From NCBI RefSeq assembly GCF_902506145.1, contig NZ_LR733519.1:778582-842581 (forward strand): a stretch of 64,000 bases of DNA, written 5' to 3'. Position 1 is the first letter of the stretch; every line of letters begins with the position of its first letter. A model generated the notes under the pieces. It did not search any database, was not told the DNA's origin, and saw nothing but the letters and a program-made list of their open reading frames with translations. The position numbers were made by a program, and so were the translations under genes. The DNA comes from Burkholderia sp. 8Y (GTDB lineage Bacteria > Pseudomonadota > Gammaproteobacteria > Burkholderiales > Burkholderiaceae). Below, in pieces: positions 44,517-53,799 of this stretch.

Positions 44517-45794
44517 CTAGGTGGGCGGGCGGTCGCAACCGATTGCGAGTTTGTCGCAATGCAATTCGCGCGTTTTGCCGTTAGCAGACATTGACCACCC
44601 AAGCGTTCGAATGAGAAGTCGTTCGAGGTCAGCATCGAGCGTTCGACCGTTGAAGTCGTTCTCGACCTTGCGACGGGCGTTGGTCCGGATCGCCTCGATA
44701 TCGACCTTGCCCTCGACGATCGCGGAGAGCGCATCCGCGATGCCGGTCGCGGAACGCTCGTCGACAAGAAGACCCGTCTCGCCGTGCGTCACCAGTTCCG
44801 GTATTCCACTATGCCGGGTCGCGACGACGAGTACACCCATCGCCATGGCTTCCATGATCGACACCGGGATGCCTTCCATGTCGCCGTTGCTTGCCACAAC
44901 GGATGGCAGCAGGAAAACGTCTGCCGTCGCGAGTTCCTCGAAGACGCGTTCGTGCGTGCATTTTCCGAGGAAGTTGATCTCGTTCGCACTGGACGAAGCG
45001 GCGCGGCGCAGCTCGCTTTCGAGCGGTCCAAAGCCGATCAGGTTGAAATGCACCGGATGCTTGCAATCGCGCACGCCTTCGATCGCGTACGCGAGTCCTT
45101 TTTTTTCGGTGAATCGGGCGACGCTCAATACCTTCAGCGGCCGATGAACAGGCCGGTCACTCGCCTGCGCCGTCAACCGATGCACTTCGACGCCCACGTG
45201 ATGAACCTTGGTTCGCGATTCGGGCGCTCCCCATTCGATCAGCCGGTTTCTCCAGAGGTTACTGATCGGAAGCAAAAGCGGGCTCTGACGAAAAAGGCGC
45301 CGGTAATGCGGCAGCCATCGATCGACGACCGCCTGTTCGCTCATATCCGCGCCATGAAAGATGGTGACGATGGGGCCGCTCAAGAGGCCCGCTTCCTGCA
45401 GATACATGGCGCGCACGCCGATCGGGCCGAAGTGCGCGATCACGACATCGAAATCGACGCCTGCGGTATCGCCGCCCGACACGATGTCGATGAACGCGGA
45501 GCGGCAGCCGGTCGCCGCCGCGCGAAGGGCGACGGACAAGCGCCTGCGCCCCTTGTCGTCGATGCACGCGAGCGCGCCGAGTTTCGCGCATAGCATGGAG
45601 TGGCGCAGCATGCTGACGTCTTGCCGGAAGACACGTAACGCCACGCGTCCACGCATGGGATTGACTGCCGAATCGTCGTACTTCGCCGCGAGGACGGACA
45701 CTTCGTGCCCACGCTCTGCGAAGCCTTGCATCTGACGAAGAACGAACGTTTCGGAAGGTACCGGCAACTTGTCGACGATAAATGCGATTCGCAT
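44517..45794 (-). CDS. GT4-family glycosyltransferase (WcaL-like)
   Basis: A 425-aa retaining glycosyltransferase with GT-B fold. The N-terminus MRIAFIVDKLPVPSETFVLRQM resembles colanic-acid WcaL-type enzymes. The donor-binding domain contains PVSIMEAMAMGVLVVATRHSGIPELVTHGETGLLVDE, the GT4 EX7E-type region, and LLPISNLWRNRLIEWG in the linker. It probably adds a sugar during exopolysaccharide or lipopolysaccharide assembly. The TupA-like gene downstream supports a small surface-polysaccharide cluster next to the cellulose operon, although no flippase or polymerase is here. Confidence 0.85.
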   Translation of the reverse strand: MRIAFIVDKLPVPSETFVLRQMQGFAERGHEVSVLAAKYDDSAVNPMRGRVALRVFRQDVSMLRHSMLCAKLGALACIDDKGRRRLSVALRAAATGCRSAFIDIVSGGDTAGVDFDVVIAHFGPIGVRAMYLQEAGLLSGPIVTIFHGADMSEQAVVDRWLPHYRRLFRQSPLLLPISNLWRNRLIEWGAPESRTKVHHVGVEVHRLTAQASDRPVHRPLKVLSVARFTEKKGLAYAIEGVRDCKHPVHFNLIGFGPLESELRRAASSSANEINFLGKCTHERVFEELATADVFLLPSVVASNGDMEGIPVSIMEAMAMGVLVVATRHSGIPELVTHGETGLLVDERSATGIADALSAIVEGKVDIEAIRTNARRKVENDFNGRTLDADLERLLIRTLGWSMSANGKTRELHCDKLAIGCDRPPT

Positions 45795-46045
45795 CGGCTA
45801 CCCTTGGTCGTGTGGTCACGCAAGGCGCACTCGCTTCGCATGACGATGAATGTCATGCCGATAAACGATAAACACTGCGCTTTGCTTCCGTTCGTCTTGC
45901 CGATGGTAGACCATCGAAAACGGAAATGCACCCTCTGCGTGCCACGGGCGACCACGCTATTCTTCGCACGAAAGGCGTCGAGCGTTGAATAGCACAGGCA
46001 ATCGATACGTTCAACGAACGAGGTGCTACGCCTCAGCCAATGACG

Positions 46046-47365
46046 TCAATGGCCGCTCACGCAGCGGAACCCGGCATAGACATACTGATAATGCCCCTGG
46101 AACCAGTTGCGAAAGCTCGGGCGCAACATGCAGGCAGCCGTTCGCGGCGAGCCGCCCTTGATGACGAAGTGCTTGCCGTCGAAGAAGTTCGCGGAATAGC
46201 CGAGATAGAAGGGAAACGGCTCGAAGCCGTCGAGCGGGCCGAAGGTCGTCGAGGTCCACTCCCAGCCGTTGCCGAATTGCCCTTCGACGCCGAACTCGCT
46301 GCGGTTCTCCGGGTGCGCCTGCACGGGCGTCGGGTCCCAGCGGCGGAAGTCGAAGTTGCCTTTCGCGACGTGCGGCGCGCCAATGGCCGCGCGCTGCCAC
46401 TCGGCTTCCGTCGGCAGCCGCTTGCCGGCCCATCGGGCATAGGCGTTTGCTTCGGCATGACTCACGTACACCGGCCAGTCGAGCGGAAGGGGAATCTCCT
46501 CGAACATCGTGCGCAGTTTCCAGCCGGATTCCGGCTCATGCTGGCTCTCGATGGCCTCGTCGCTCCGCAGCCAGAACGCCGGATGCGCGATGCGCTGCTG
46601 TTCCTTCCACGCCCAGTCGTCGTCGTTCCAGAGGGCGCGGTTCCAGTAACCGCCCGCGTCAATGAAGCGCAGATAGTCGCCGTTCGTCACCATGTAACGG
46701 TCGATGTCGAACGCCGGCACATCCACGCGGACTTCGCCGAACTCGTTGTCCCAGCCGAACCGTTGGCTTTCGCGCGAGAGACCGAGCGTCACGCTGCCGG
46801 CCGGCACGTGCACGCTTTCGTGCGCGAGCGCGCGGTCCGATGTGCGTTCGGACCGCGCATCGGCCGGTGCTTTTTTTCTGTCGACCGGTAATTGATGCAA
46901 CATGTACGCGAGCGTTTCCGCATGCATGAGCCGATGCTCGATGGCGACTTCCAGCAGCTTTGCGGGCGAGTCGTCGGCTGAAATGGGGGCAGGGACGAGC
47001 GTGATGGGATCGAAGCGGGCGTCGATGTCCGCGCGCACGCGCGTCCTGTAGGCGTGCACCTCGTCGAGCGACGGCCAGTCGCCGGGTTCGTCGGTGGGCA
47101 GACCGCCGTCCACCGGATCGATGCCGAACGCGAACAGTTGATCGTAGGCGGGGTGCGCGTTCGGCAGATGAAAGAGGCGCTTGTCGAACAGATTGCGGTC
47201 GAACGCTTCGAGGTGCCCGATATAGAACACGATGCGGTGCCGCTCGGCGATCGGCCGGTCGTACAGATGCTCGCGCTCGACGATGTCGAAGAGTTCGTCG
47301 GTGACGCGGCGCGCTTCGGCGAGCCGGTCGAGCAGCGGATGACGCAGGGATGGTTCGCGATTCAT
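46046..47365 (-). CDS. egtB: EgtB-type nonheme iron sulfoxide synthase
   Basis: A 439-aa protein with an N-terminal DinB-like domain and a C-terminal formylglycine-generating-enzyme fold, the EgtB/OvoA architecture. Iron ligands are His51 (YIGHLEAFD), His144 and His148 (HRLMHAE), the same spacing as in characterised EgtB. The C-terminal domain has GNGWEWTSTTFGP and GGSPRTAACMLRPSFRNWF. It should join a thiol to hercynine, or a related betaine, with O2 in ergothioneine-type synthesis. No egtD methyltransferase gene is nearby; it could be elsewhere. The substrate thiol is not determined. An FNR-type regulator gene lies upstream on the same strand. Confidence 0.85.
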   Translation of the reverse strand: MNREPSLRHPLLDRLAEARRVTDELFDIVEREHLYDRPIAERHRIVFYIGHLEAFDRNLFDKRLFHLPNAHPAYDQLFAFGIDPVDGGLPTDEPGDWPSLDEVHAYRTRVRADIDARFDPITLVPAPISADDSPAKLLEVAIEHRLMHAETLAYMLHQLPVDRKKAPADARSERTSDRALAHESVHVPAGSVTLGLSRESQRFGWDNEFGEVRVDVPAFDIDRYMVTNGDYLRFIDAGGYWNRALWNDDDWAWKEQQRIAHPAFWLRSDEAIESQHEPESGWKLRTMFEEIPLPLDWPVYVSHAEANAYARWAGKRLPTEAEWQRAAIGAPHVAKGNFDFRRWDPTPVQAHPENRSEFGVEGQFGNGWEWTSTTFGPLDGFEPFPFYLGYSANFFDGKHFVIKGGSPRTAACMLRPSFRNWFQGHYQYVYAGFRCVSGH

Positions 47366-47503
47366 GTCGCTCGGTCTCCGTGGCAGGCCACAAAAGACTA
47401 ATGCCTAGCGAAGCGCGTGCCAAGCCGATAATCGGCGGCGTTTGTTCAGGCGCGGACAACAAAGCGGCGTGAAACCGCGCCGGGCGGGGCCGCAGGCGAA
47501 GTG

Positions 47504-48226
47504 TCAGATATCGCGCAGGCCGTCGAAATCGCGGATGCGGATCGATTTGCCGTGCGCCTCGATCAGTCCGAGCTTGTCGAAGCGCGACAGCGTGCGGCTC
47601 ACGGTCTCGAGCGTCATGCCGAGATAGCTGCCGATGTCGTCGCGCGTCATGCGCATGGTGAACTCGGTCGGCGCATAGCCGCGCCGCGCGAGCCGCGCCG
47701 ACATGTCGAGCAGAAGCCGCGCGACGCGTTCGTCGGCGCGCAGCATGCCGAGGCGCACGACGTGATCGGTTTCGCGGTTGATCGCCTGACTCATCATGCG
47801 GTGCATGCGCCGCTGAAGGGCGTCGGTTTCGCGGCACATGCGCTCGAAAAGCGCGTACGGCACGACGCAGACGGTGCTGTCTTCCAGCGCCACCGCGTCG
47901 CACGTGTGCCGTCCGTCGCCGATGCCGTCCAGACCGAGCGCGTCGCCCGCCAGCAACAGGCCGATGACCCGCTCGCGTCCGCCGTCGCGGCTGCCGTCGT
48001 GCGTAATCAGCGTTTTCAGCGAGCCGGAGCGCACGGCGTACAGGGAATCGAACGCGTCGCCGGTGCGAAACAGCGCCTCGCCGCGCCGGATCTTGCGCGT
48101 GGCCGAAATGATGTTCTCGAGCCGCGAGACGTCGTGGGCGCCCAGGCCCTCGGGCATGCAGAGATGACGCATGGCGCAACTCGAACAGTGCGCTGCGTGG
48201 CGCCGCATGGAAGTCGGATCGGACAT
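47504..48226 (-). CDS. fnr: FNR-type oxygen-responsive Crp/Fnr regulator
   Basis: A 240-aa Crp/Fnr regulator. N-terminal Cys14, Cys17 and Cys23 (HCSSCAMRHLC) plus Cys109 (GRHTCDAV) match the four ligands of an oxygen-labile [4Fe-4S] cluster. A cyclic-nucleotide-like domain spans about 40-150, a dimer helix follows, and the DNA-reading helix has GMTLETVSRTLSRF with the E-x-x-S-R motif of FNR. It likely controls anaerobic or microaerobic genes. A near-consensus FNR site lies just upstream of its start. A universal stress protein gene lies immediately upstream. Confidence 0.92.
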   Translation of the reverse strand: MSDPTSMRRHAAHCSSCAMRHLCMPEGLGAHDVSRLENIISATRKIRRGEALFRTGDAFDSLYAVRSGSLKTLITHDGSRDGGRERVIGLLLAGDALGLDGIGDGRHTCDAVALEDSTVCVVPYALFERMCRETDALQRRMHRMMSQAINRETDHVVRLGMLRADERVARLLLDMSARLARRGYAPTEFTMRMTRDDIGSYLGMTLETVSRTLSRFDKLGLIEAHGKSIRIRDFDGLRDI

Positions 48227-48241
48227 GGCGGGCTTCGTTTT

Positions 48242-48255
48242 TTGATAAATGACAA
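48242..48255 (-). promoter_or_regulatory. Candidate FNR box upstream of fnr
   Basis: TTGATAAATGACAA matches the FNR consensus TTGATnnnnATCAA at 8 of 10 positions. It lies about 16 nt before the fnr start codon, a position that suits autorepression. It is a short match in one place. Confidence 0.5.
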
Positions 48256-48329
48256 AACGATTCTCCCATAGCAGACGGTGCCGACGCCGTGAAAAAATGC
48301 CGCGCCCCGGCGCCTTGCCAACTCTGACG

Positions 48330-48803
48330 TCATGGCGTACCAGCGGCGTCCGATGCGCCTGCCGCAGACGGAATCAGCAGCACCGGAAGCTTGGCCTGAC
48401 GCAGACACCGTTCCGCTACGCTGCCGAGAATCAGCCGTTGCATGCCCTTTCGGCCGTGCGTGCCCATCACGAGCAGGTCGGCATTGAACGTGCTGGCCGC
48501 CGAGAGGATGAGCGCGGCGACGTCGTCGCTCGCGGTGGCGTCGGCGGTCACGACGCTGCCCGTGATGCCGCGCGCCTTCAAGGCGTCGCCGGCTGCGCGG
48601 GCGAGCGTCGCGCCCTGCTCGGCGAGGCCGGCCTGCAACTGCGACGGATCGTAGCCGGGCACGTCCATATAGAGGGGACCGCTTTCGATGACGTAGAACG
48701 GCTGGAGGACGGCTTCGTGCAGCACGGCGAGATCGAGCGCCGTCTGAAAGGCGCGTTGCGAGGTGCGGCTGCCGTCGATAGCGACGATGATGCGTTTGAA
48801 CAT
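48330..48803 (-). CDS. Universal stress protein (UspA family)
   Basis: A 157-aa UspA-family protein beginning MFKRIIVAIDGS. The ATP-binding motif G-x2-G-x9-G-(S/T) is present as GTHGRKGMQRLILGS, followed by VAERCLRQAKLPVLLIP. It should bind ATP and act in stress adaptation. Start ATG 48803 gives family length. It is encoded directly upstream of fnr on the same strand, a pairing typical of oxygen-limitation regulons. Confidence 0.92.
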   Translation of the reverse strand: MFKRIIVAIDGSRTSQRAFQTALDLAVLHEAVLQPFYVIESGPLYMDVPGYDPSQLQAGLAEQGATLARAAGDALKARGITGSVVTADATASDDVAALILSAASTFNADLLVMGTHGRKGMQRLILGSVAERCLRQAKLPVLLIPSAAGASDAAGTP

Positions 48804-49005
48804 GGCGTGTGCTCCATTGATCGATGTCGGGATTCGGACGGTGTCTCGCCGTCCCGCAGGTCCGCGGGCGTGGCGAAACGCACAGGCAGCATAGCGCGCG
48901 AATCCCGGCGGCCGACCGCGCAATTTTGCGATGAGTCGATCCGCCGCATGCAACGCCGTACAATTCGTGTTTCCACCGACTAAGCGCCCGCTTAACACCG
49001 ACCGC

Positions 49006-50619
49006 ATGACCGACGCCCGCACGACCGACGCCCGCACGACTGACGCCCGCACGACCGACGCCCCTTCGCACGCACTTGCGTTCCGCACGGCTCTTTACGC
49101 GATGCTCGGCATCGGCCTCGTCAACATGCTGGTCGCGCTCGATCAGACGGTGGTGAGCACGGCGCTGCCGTCGATCGTCGCGGAACTGCACGGCTTCGAG
49201 TACTACGCGTGGATTGCCAGTGCTTGTCTGCTGGCGTCCGTCGTCACGGTGCCGGTGTTCGGGCGGCTCGGCGATTACTTCGGGCGCAAGCGTTTCGTGA
49301 TCGCGGCGGTGATCACGTTCACCGTGGCGTCCGTGCTCTGCGGACTCGCGCCGAACATGCTGTTTCTGGCGCTGGCGCGCGGGCTGCAAGGCGTCGGCGG
49401 CGGCATGATGGTCGGGACCGCGTTCGCCGCGATTCCCGATCTTTTCCCCGATCCGCGCACGCGCGTGCGCTGGCAAGTGGTGCTCGCGGCGGCTTACGGC
49501 ATCGGCACGGCGGCGGGGCCGTCGCTCGGCGGATGGATGAGCCAGCACTGGGGCTGGCGTTCGACCTTCCTCGTCAATCTGCCGGTCGGCGCGGCGGCGC
49601 TTTACTTCATCTGGGCGCATCTGCCGAATCTGCACCGGCCGCGCGAAGGCGCCGTGAAGATCGACTGGCTGGGCGCGGCGCTCGTCGCGCTGGTGCTGGG
49701 CGGCTCTCAGTCGCTCATCGAGTCCGTGCCGAAGTCGGGTCTGTCGGGCGGCAATATCGCGCTCGGCTGCGTGGTCGTGGCGGGCGCGGCGGCGCTCCTG
49801 ATCTGCGAGCGGCGCGCGACGCATCCGATCCTCCCGCTCGACATCTTCCGCGATCCGCATCTCGTCACGCTGTTCACGCTGTCGTTTCTCGCGGGCTTCG
49901 TGATGTTCTCGCTGATCTTCTTCGCGCCGCTCCTGTTGCAGGGCGGCTTCGGGCTTTCGCCGCAGGACGCCGGCCTGTTGGCGACGCCGATCGCCGCGTG
50001 CATCGCCATCGGCAGCTTCGTCAATACGCGCATCGTCATACATCTGCGCAAGCCGACGAAGATTCTGACCATAGGCTTCTCGCTGCTGCTCGCGGCGTCC
50101 ATCGCGCTGACCTTTGCCCGCGCCGCGACGCCGCACGTGTGGATCGAGCTGCCGATGGCCGCGGTCGGCATCGGGCTCGGCTTCGTGCTGAACAACATGA
50201 ACGTGTTCGGACAGGAAATCGCGGGCCGCGAGCGGTTCGGCATCACGACCGCGCTCCTGCAATCGACGCGGATGGTCGGCGGCATGCTCGGCACGAGTAT
50301 CGTCGGGACGATCGTCGCGCATCATTACGCGAGTGTCGTGACGCGCACGATCAGCGTGCTCGGCGCGGGCGCGGCGGCGCAGTGGCAGCCGCGCTTTGCG
50401 GACCCGCGTATTCTCGTCGACGAAGCCCTGCGCGACACCGTGCTGCGCGAACTGACGGCGGCGGGGCTGGACGCGCCCGCGCTTTTTGACGCCGCACGCG
50501 ATGCGCTCGTGCAGTCGGTGCATATCGGCGTCATGCTGACGGGCGTGGCCGCGCTCGTCGCCGCGCTGCTGGTGCGGCGGATCGGACATATCACGTTCCG
50601 GCGGGCGGGGAAGGGCTAA
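49006..50619 (+). CDS. DHA2-family MFS drug efflux transporter with repeat at N-terminus
   Basis: About 537 aa with 14 predicted spans, an EmrB/QacA-type proton-driven exporter. The conserved membrane core begins LVALDQTVVSTALPSIVAEL, then GRLGDYFGRKR (motif A) and GPSLGGWMSQHWGWRSTFLVNLP (motif C). The N-terminus TDARTTDARTTDARTTDA comes from a four-copy 15-bp repeat. ATG 49006 is the first Met in frame after the upstream GC-poor sequence. Substrate unknown. It is divergent from the Usp gene. Confidence 0.9.
   Translation: MTDARTTDARTTDARTTDAPSHALAFRTALYAMLGIGLVNMLVALDQTVVSTALPSIVAELHGFEYYAWIASACLLASVVTVPVFGRLGDYFGRKRFVIAAVITFTVASVLCGLAPNMLFLALARGLQGVGGGMMVGTAFAAIPDLFPDPRTRVRWQVVLAAAYGIGTAAGPSLGGWMSQHWGWRSTFLVNLPVGAAALYFIWAHLPNLHRPREGAVKIDWLGAALVALVLGGSQSLIESVPKSGLSGGNIALGCVVVAGAAALLICERRATHPILPLDIFRDPHLVTLFTLSFLAGFVMFSLIFFAPLLLQGGFGLSPQDAGLLATPIAACIAIGSFVNTRIVIHLRKPTKILTIGFSLLLAASIALTFARAATPHVWIELPMAAVGIGLGFVLNNMNVFGQEIAGRERFGITTALLQSTRMVGGMLGTSIVGTIVAHHYASVVTRTISVLGAGAAAQWQPRFADPRILVDEALRDTVLRELTAAGLDAPALFDAARDALVQSVHIGVMLTGVAALVAALLVRRIGHITFRRAGKG
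49009..49068 (+). repeat. Four-copy 15-bp in-frame tandem repeat at the MFS start
   Basis: The unit is GACCGACGCCCGCAC, or close to it, repeated directly four times with one C-to-T and a diverged last copy. Because 15 is a multiple of three, gain or loss of a copy would change only the length of the cytoplasmic tail (T-D-A-R-T). Confidence 0.85.
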
Positions 50620-50731
50620 AACGGCTAAAACGGGCTGCGCGGATAAACGCGCGGCACGCGTCATGCGTCCCCCGCACGTCACACTCGTTGGCGCCCGTGA
50701 CGGGCGGCAGCACCAGCACGGAGGAGTCACC

Positions 50732-52309
50732 ATGATGATTACCGGAGAAATGCTGATCGGCGCGACGGCCGTGCGGGGCACGGACGCCACGCTGCGCGCC
50801 TTCGACCCGGCGCGCAACGCCGATCTCGAACCCGTGTTCGGCGGCGGCGGGGCGGCCGAAGTCGCACGCGCCTGCGAACTGGCCGACGCCGCGTTCGATC
50901 CGTACCGCCACGCGCCGCTGGAGACGCGCGCGCTGTTGCTCGAAGCGATCGCGGACAACATTCTCGGCATCGGCGATGCGCTCATCGAACGCGCGCAGGC
51001 CGAATCCGCGCTGCCGAAGGCGCGGCTCGAAGGCGAGCGCGCCCGCACCGTCGCGCAGTTGCGTCTTTTCGCATCCCTCGTGCGCGAAGGGCGCTGGCTC
51101 ACCGCGACGCTCGATTCCGCGCAGCCGGACCGCAAGCCCGCGCCGCGCCCGGACTTGCGCTTGCAGAAGATTCCGGTCGGACCTGTCGCCGTGTTCGGCG
51201 CGAGCAACTTTCCGCTCGCGTTCTCGGTCGCGGGCGGCGACACGGCTGCGGCGCTGGCGGCGGGCTGTCCGGTCGTCGTGAAGTCGCATCCGGCGCATCT
51301 CGGCACGTCCGAAATGGTCGGGCGCGCGGTGCAGAAGGCCGTCGCCGAAACCGGCTTGCACGAAGGCGTGTTCTCGCTCGTCGTCGGCGCGGGTAATGCG
51401 ATCGGCGAGGCGCTCGTCGCGCATCCGGCGATCAAGGCAGTCGGCTTCACGGGCTCGCGGCGCGGCGGGCTGGCGCTCGTGGAGATCGCGGCGAAGCGGC
51501 CGGAGCCGATTCCCGTTTTCGCGGAAATGAGCAGCGTCAACCCGATTTTCGCGCTGCCGGGCGCGCTCGCCACGCGCGCCCAATCGCTGGCGGCGGGTTA
51601 TATCGACTCCGTGGCGCTCGGCGTCGGACAGTTCTGCACGAATCCGGGGCTCGTGTTCGCGCTCGCGGATGCGAAGCTCGAGGACTTCGTCGATCACGCG
51701 ACGGCCGCGCTGGAAAAGAAGGACACGCAGACGATGCTCACCGCGGGCATCGCGGCGGCGTATGAAGACGGCATCCGGCATCGCGACGGCTCCGGCGCGC
51801 AGCGCATCGCGACGGGCAAGGCAACCGAGGCGGCGAGCGGCGCGCTGCCGGCGCTGTATCGCGTGAGCGCGGAGCAGTTTCTCGCGACGCCGCAACTTGC
51901 CGACGAGATCTTCGGGCCGACGTCGGTCATCGTCGCGTGCGAGGACGAGGCGCAGTTGATCGCGGTGGCGCGTCAGCTCGAAGGCCAGTTGACCGCGACG
52001 CTGCTGATGGACAACGACGACATCGAACTCGCGCGGCGCCTCATGCCGGTGCTCGAACGCAAGGCCGGACGGATTCTCGCGAACGGTTTTCCGACGGGCG
52101 TCGAGGTGTCGTACGCGATGGTTCACGGCGGCCCGTATCCGGCGACGTCCGATGGCCGGTCGACGTCCGTCGGCGCGATGGCGATCAAGCGTTTCCTGCG
52201 GCCGGTCTGTTATCAGGACTTGCCGGCGGCGCTATTGCCCGAGGCGCTGGCCGACGAAAATCCTCTCAACCTGTGGCGCTTGCGCGATGGCGAGCTGGGG
52301 CCGAACTGA
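50732..52309 (+). CDS. 2,5-dioxovalerate (alpha-ketoglutarate semialdehyde) dehydrogenase
   Basis: A 525-aa NAD(P)-dependent aldehyde dehydrogenase. GPVAVFGASNFPLAFSVAGGDTAAALAAGCPVVVKSHPAHLGTSE is diagnostic of ketoglutarate-semialdehyde dehydrogenases, VGFTGSRRGG is the cofactor loop and GQFCTNPGL contains the catalytic Cys. ATG 50732 follows GGAGGAG. It oxidises the semialdehyde to alpha-ketoglutarate at the end of pentose or hexarate catabolism (Weimberg-type). The SMP-30 lactonase gene 80 nt downstream supports that role. Confidence 0.93.
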   Translation: MMITGEMLIGATAVRGTDATLRAFDPARNADLEPVFGGGGAAEVARACELADAAFDPYRHAPLETRALLLEAIADNILGIGDALIERAQAESALPKARLEGERARTVAQLRLFASLVREGRWLTATLDSAQPDRKPAPRPDLRLQKIPVGPVAVFGASNFPLAFSVAGGDTAAALAAGCPVVVKSHPAHLGTSEMVGRAVQKAVAETGLHEGVFSLVVGAGNAIGEALVAHPAIKAVGFTGSRRGGLALVEIAAKRPEPIPVFAEMSSVNPIFALPGALATRAQSLAAGYIDSVALGVGQFCTNPGLVFALADAKLEDFVDHATAALEKKDTQTMLTAGIAAAYEDGIRHRDGSGAQRIATGKATEAASGALPALYRVSAEQFLATPQLADEIFGPTSVIVACEDEAQLIAVARQLEGQLTATLLMDNDDIELARRLMPVLERKAGRILANGFPTGVEVSYAMVHGGPYPATSDGRSTSVGAMAIKRFLRPVCYQDLPAALLPEALADENPLNLWRLRDGELGPN

Positions 52310-52389
52310 CCTGCAATCGAAGCCGCACAGACGCGCGATGCCACCGCGCGTTCGTGCCAGCGCCCGTTTAACGCTCAATTCTCAAACTC

Positions 52390-53328
52390 ATGATCCCTGC
52401 CGACCGCCGCTATCCCGACCCCGCCGTGCGCGTGCTCGATCCGCGCTTCAACGCCTTGCGCATCGCGTCCGCGTCGGTGGAATGTCTCTATCAGGGCGCG
52501 CGCTGGTCGGAAGGGCCGGTCTGGTTCGGCGACGGCCGTTATCTGCTGTGGAGCGATATCCCGAATAACCGCATCCTGCGCTGGGACGAGGAAAGCGGTC
52601 AGGTCGGCGTGTTTCGCAAGCCGTCGAACAACGCGAACGGGAACACGCGCGACCGCGAAGGGCGGCTCGTGACGTGCGAGCATCTGACGCGGCGCGTGAC
52701 GCGCACGGAGTACGACGGCTCCATCACCGTGCTCGCGGACCGCTACGACGGCAAGCCGCTCAATTCGCCCAACGATGTCGTCGTGAAGTCGGACGGCTCT
52801 ATCTGGTTCAGCGATCCGACCTTCGGCATCGACGGTTTCTACGAAGGCGAAAAGCAGCCGCCGCAACTGAAGCCATGCGTGTACCGCGTCGACGGGCAGA
52901 GCGGCGAGATCACCGTCATGATCGACGATTTCATCGGCCCGAACGGACTCGCGTTCTCGCCGGACGAATCGGTGCTGTATGTCGTCGAATCACGCTCGAC
53001 GCCGCGCAAGATCATCGCGTTCGACGTGCTCGACGGCGGGCGCGCGCTCGGCGAGCCGCGCGAAGTGATCGACGCGGGCCCCGGCACGCCCGATGGCTTT
53101 CGCGTCGATATTCACGGCAATCTGTGGTGCGGCTGGGGCATGGGCGACGCCGAACTCGACGGCGTGCGCGTGTTCACGCCGCAAGGCGAGGCGATCGGCC
53201 ATATCGATTTGCCCGAGCGGTGCGCAAACGTCTGCTTCGGCGGACGGCATCGCAACCGGTTGTTCATGGCCGCGAGCCACGGGCTTTACTCGCTCTACGT
53301 GAACACGCAAGGACTGAAGGGCGGCTAA
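52390..53328 (+). CDS. SMP-30/gluconolaconase/LRE family lactonase
   Basis: A 312-aa six-bladed propeller of the SMP-30 family. ASVECLYQGARWSEGPVWFGDG holds the metal-binding Glu, NSPNDVVVKSDGSIWFSDPTFGI holds the metal-binding Asn/Asp, and DGFRVDIHGNLWCG is the third blade site. It probably opens a sugar lactone before dehydration. Placement next to ketoglutarate-semialdehyde dehydrogenase fits an L-arabinose, D-xylose or hexuronate pathway. The substrate is not determined, and no dehydratase or transporter is in this interval. Confidence 0.92.
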   Translation: MIPADRRYPDPAVRVLDPRFNALRIASASVECLYQGARWSEGPVWFGDGRYLLWSDIPNNRILRWDEESGQVGVFRKPSNNANGNTRDREGRLVTCEHLTRRVTRTEYDGSITVLADRYDGKPLNSPNDVVVKSDGSIWFSDPTFGIDGFYEGEKQPPQLKPCVYRVDGQSGEITVMIDDFIGPNGLAFSPDESVLYVVESRSTPRKIIAFDVLDGGRALGEPREVIDAGPGTPDGFRVDIHGNLWCGWGMGDAELDGVRVFTPQGEAIGHIDLPERCANVCFGGRHRNRLFMAASHGLYSLYVNTQGLKGG

Positions 53329-53750
53329 GCCTTCGCGATCTTCTCCATGATCCGCTCCGGATGCGCGCTGGCGCGAAAGCCGAAGCGCGCGTAGAGCCCG
53401 TGTGCGTCGGACGTGACGAGCATCATGCGGCGCAGGCCCTGCAAGTCGGGATGCGCCATCACGCATTCCACCATCCAATTGCCGAGACCCGCGCCCTGAT
53501 GCTCGGGCAGCACGAAGACATCGGCGAGATAGGCGAAGGTCGCGGTATCGGTAATCACGCGGGCAAAGCCGATCTGCCGCGCGCCTTCGAACAGCCCGAA
53601 CGCGAGCGAATGACGCGCCGCGCGCTCGACCGTCTCGCGCGACACGCCCGGCGACCAGTACGCCACTTCGCTCAGATAGTGGTGAATGACGTCGAAATCG
53701 AAGGTTTCGATGTCCGTCGTCACGCGGTATTCGCCCCGTGTCCACTGCAT
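53325..53750 (-). CDS. GNAT-family N-acetyltransferase
   Basis: A 141-aa GNAT protein. Motif A is ADVFVLPEHQGAGLGNWMVECVM (Q/R-x-x-G-x-G/A for acetyl-CoA), and LVTSDAHGLYARFGF is the motif B region. ATG 53750 (MQWTRGEYR) suits the family start; the open frame extends upstream without homology. Substrate unknown. It overlaps the end of the convergent SMP-30 gene by 4 bases. Confidence 0.9.
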   Translation of the reverse strand: MQWTRGEYRVTTDIETFDFDVIHHYLSEVAYWSPGVSRETVERAARHSLAFGLFEGARQIGFARVITDTATFAYLADVFVLPEHQGAGLGNWMVECVMAHPDLQGLRRMMLVTSDAHGLYARFGFRASAHPERIMEKIAKA

Positions 53751-53799
53751 CGCGCGGCTCCATGTCCGATGAAGCGACGAGCATAAGCGAACGGCGCGC

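Noticed and set aside
48016..51573. A very long minus-strand open frame (about 1185 codons)
   Set aside because: It runs across the fnr, usp, MFS and semialdehyde dehydrogenase genes, has no domain motifs, and is an artefact of high GC content.
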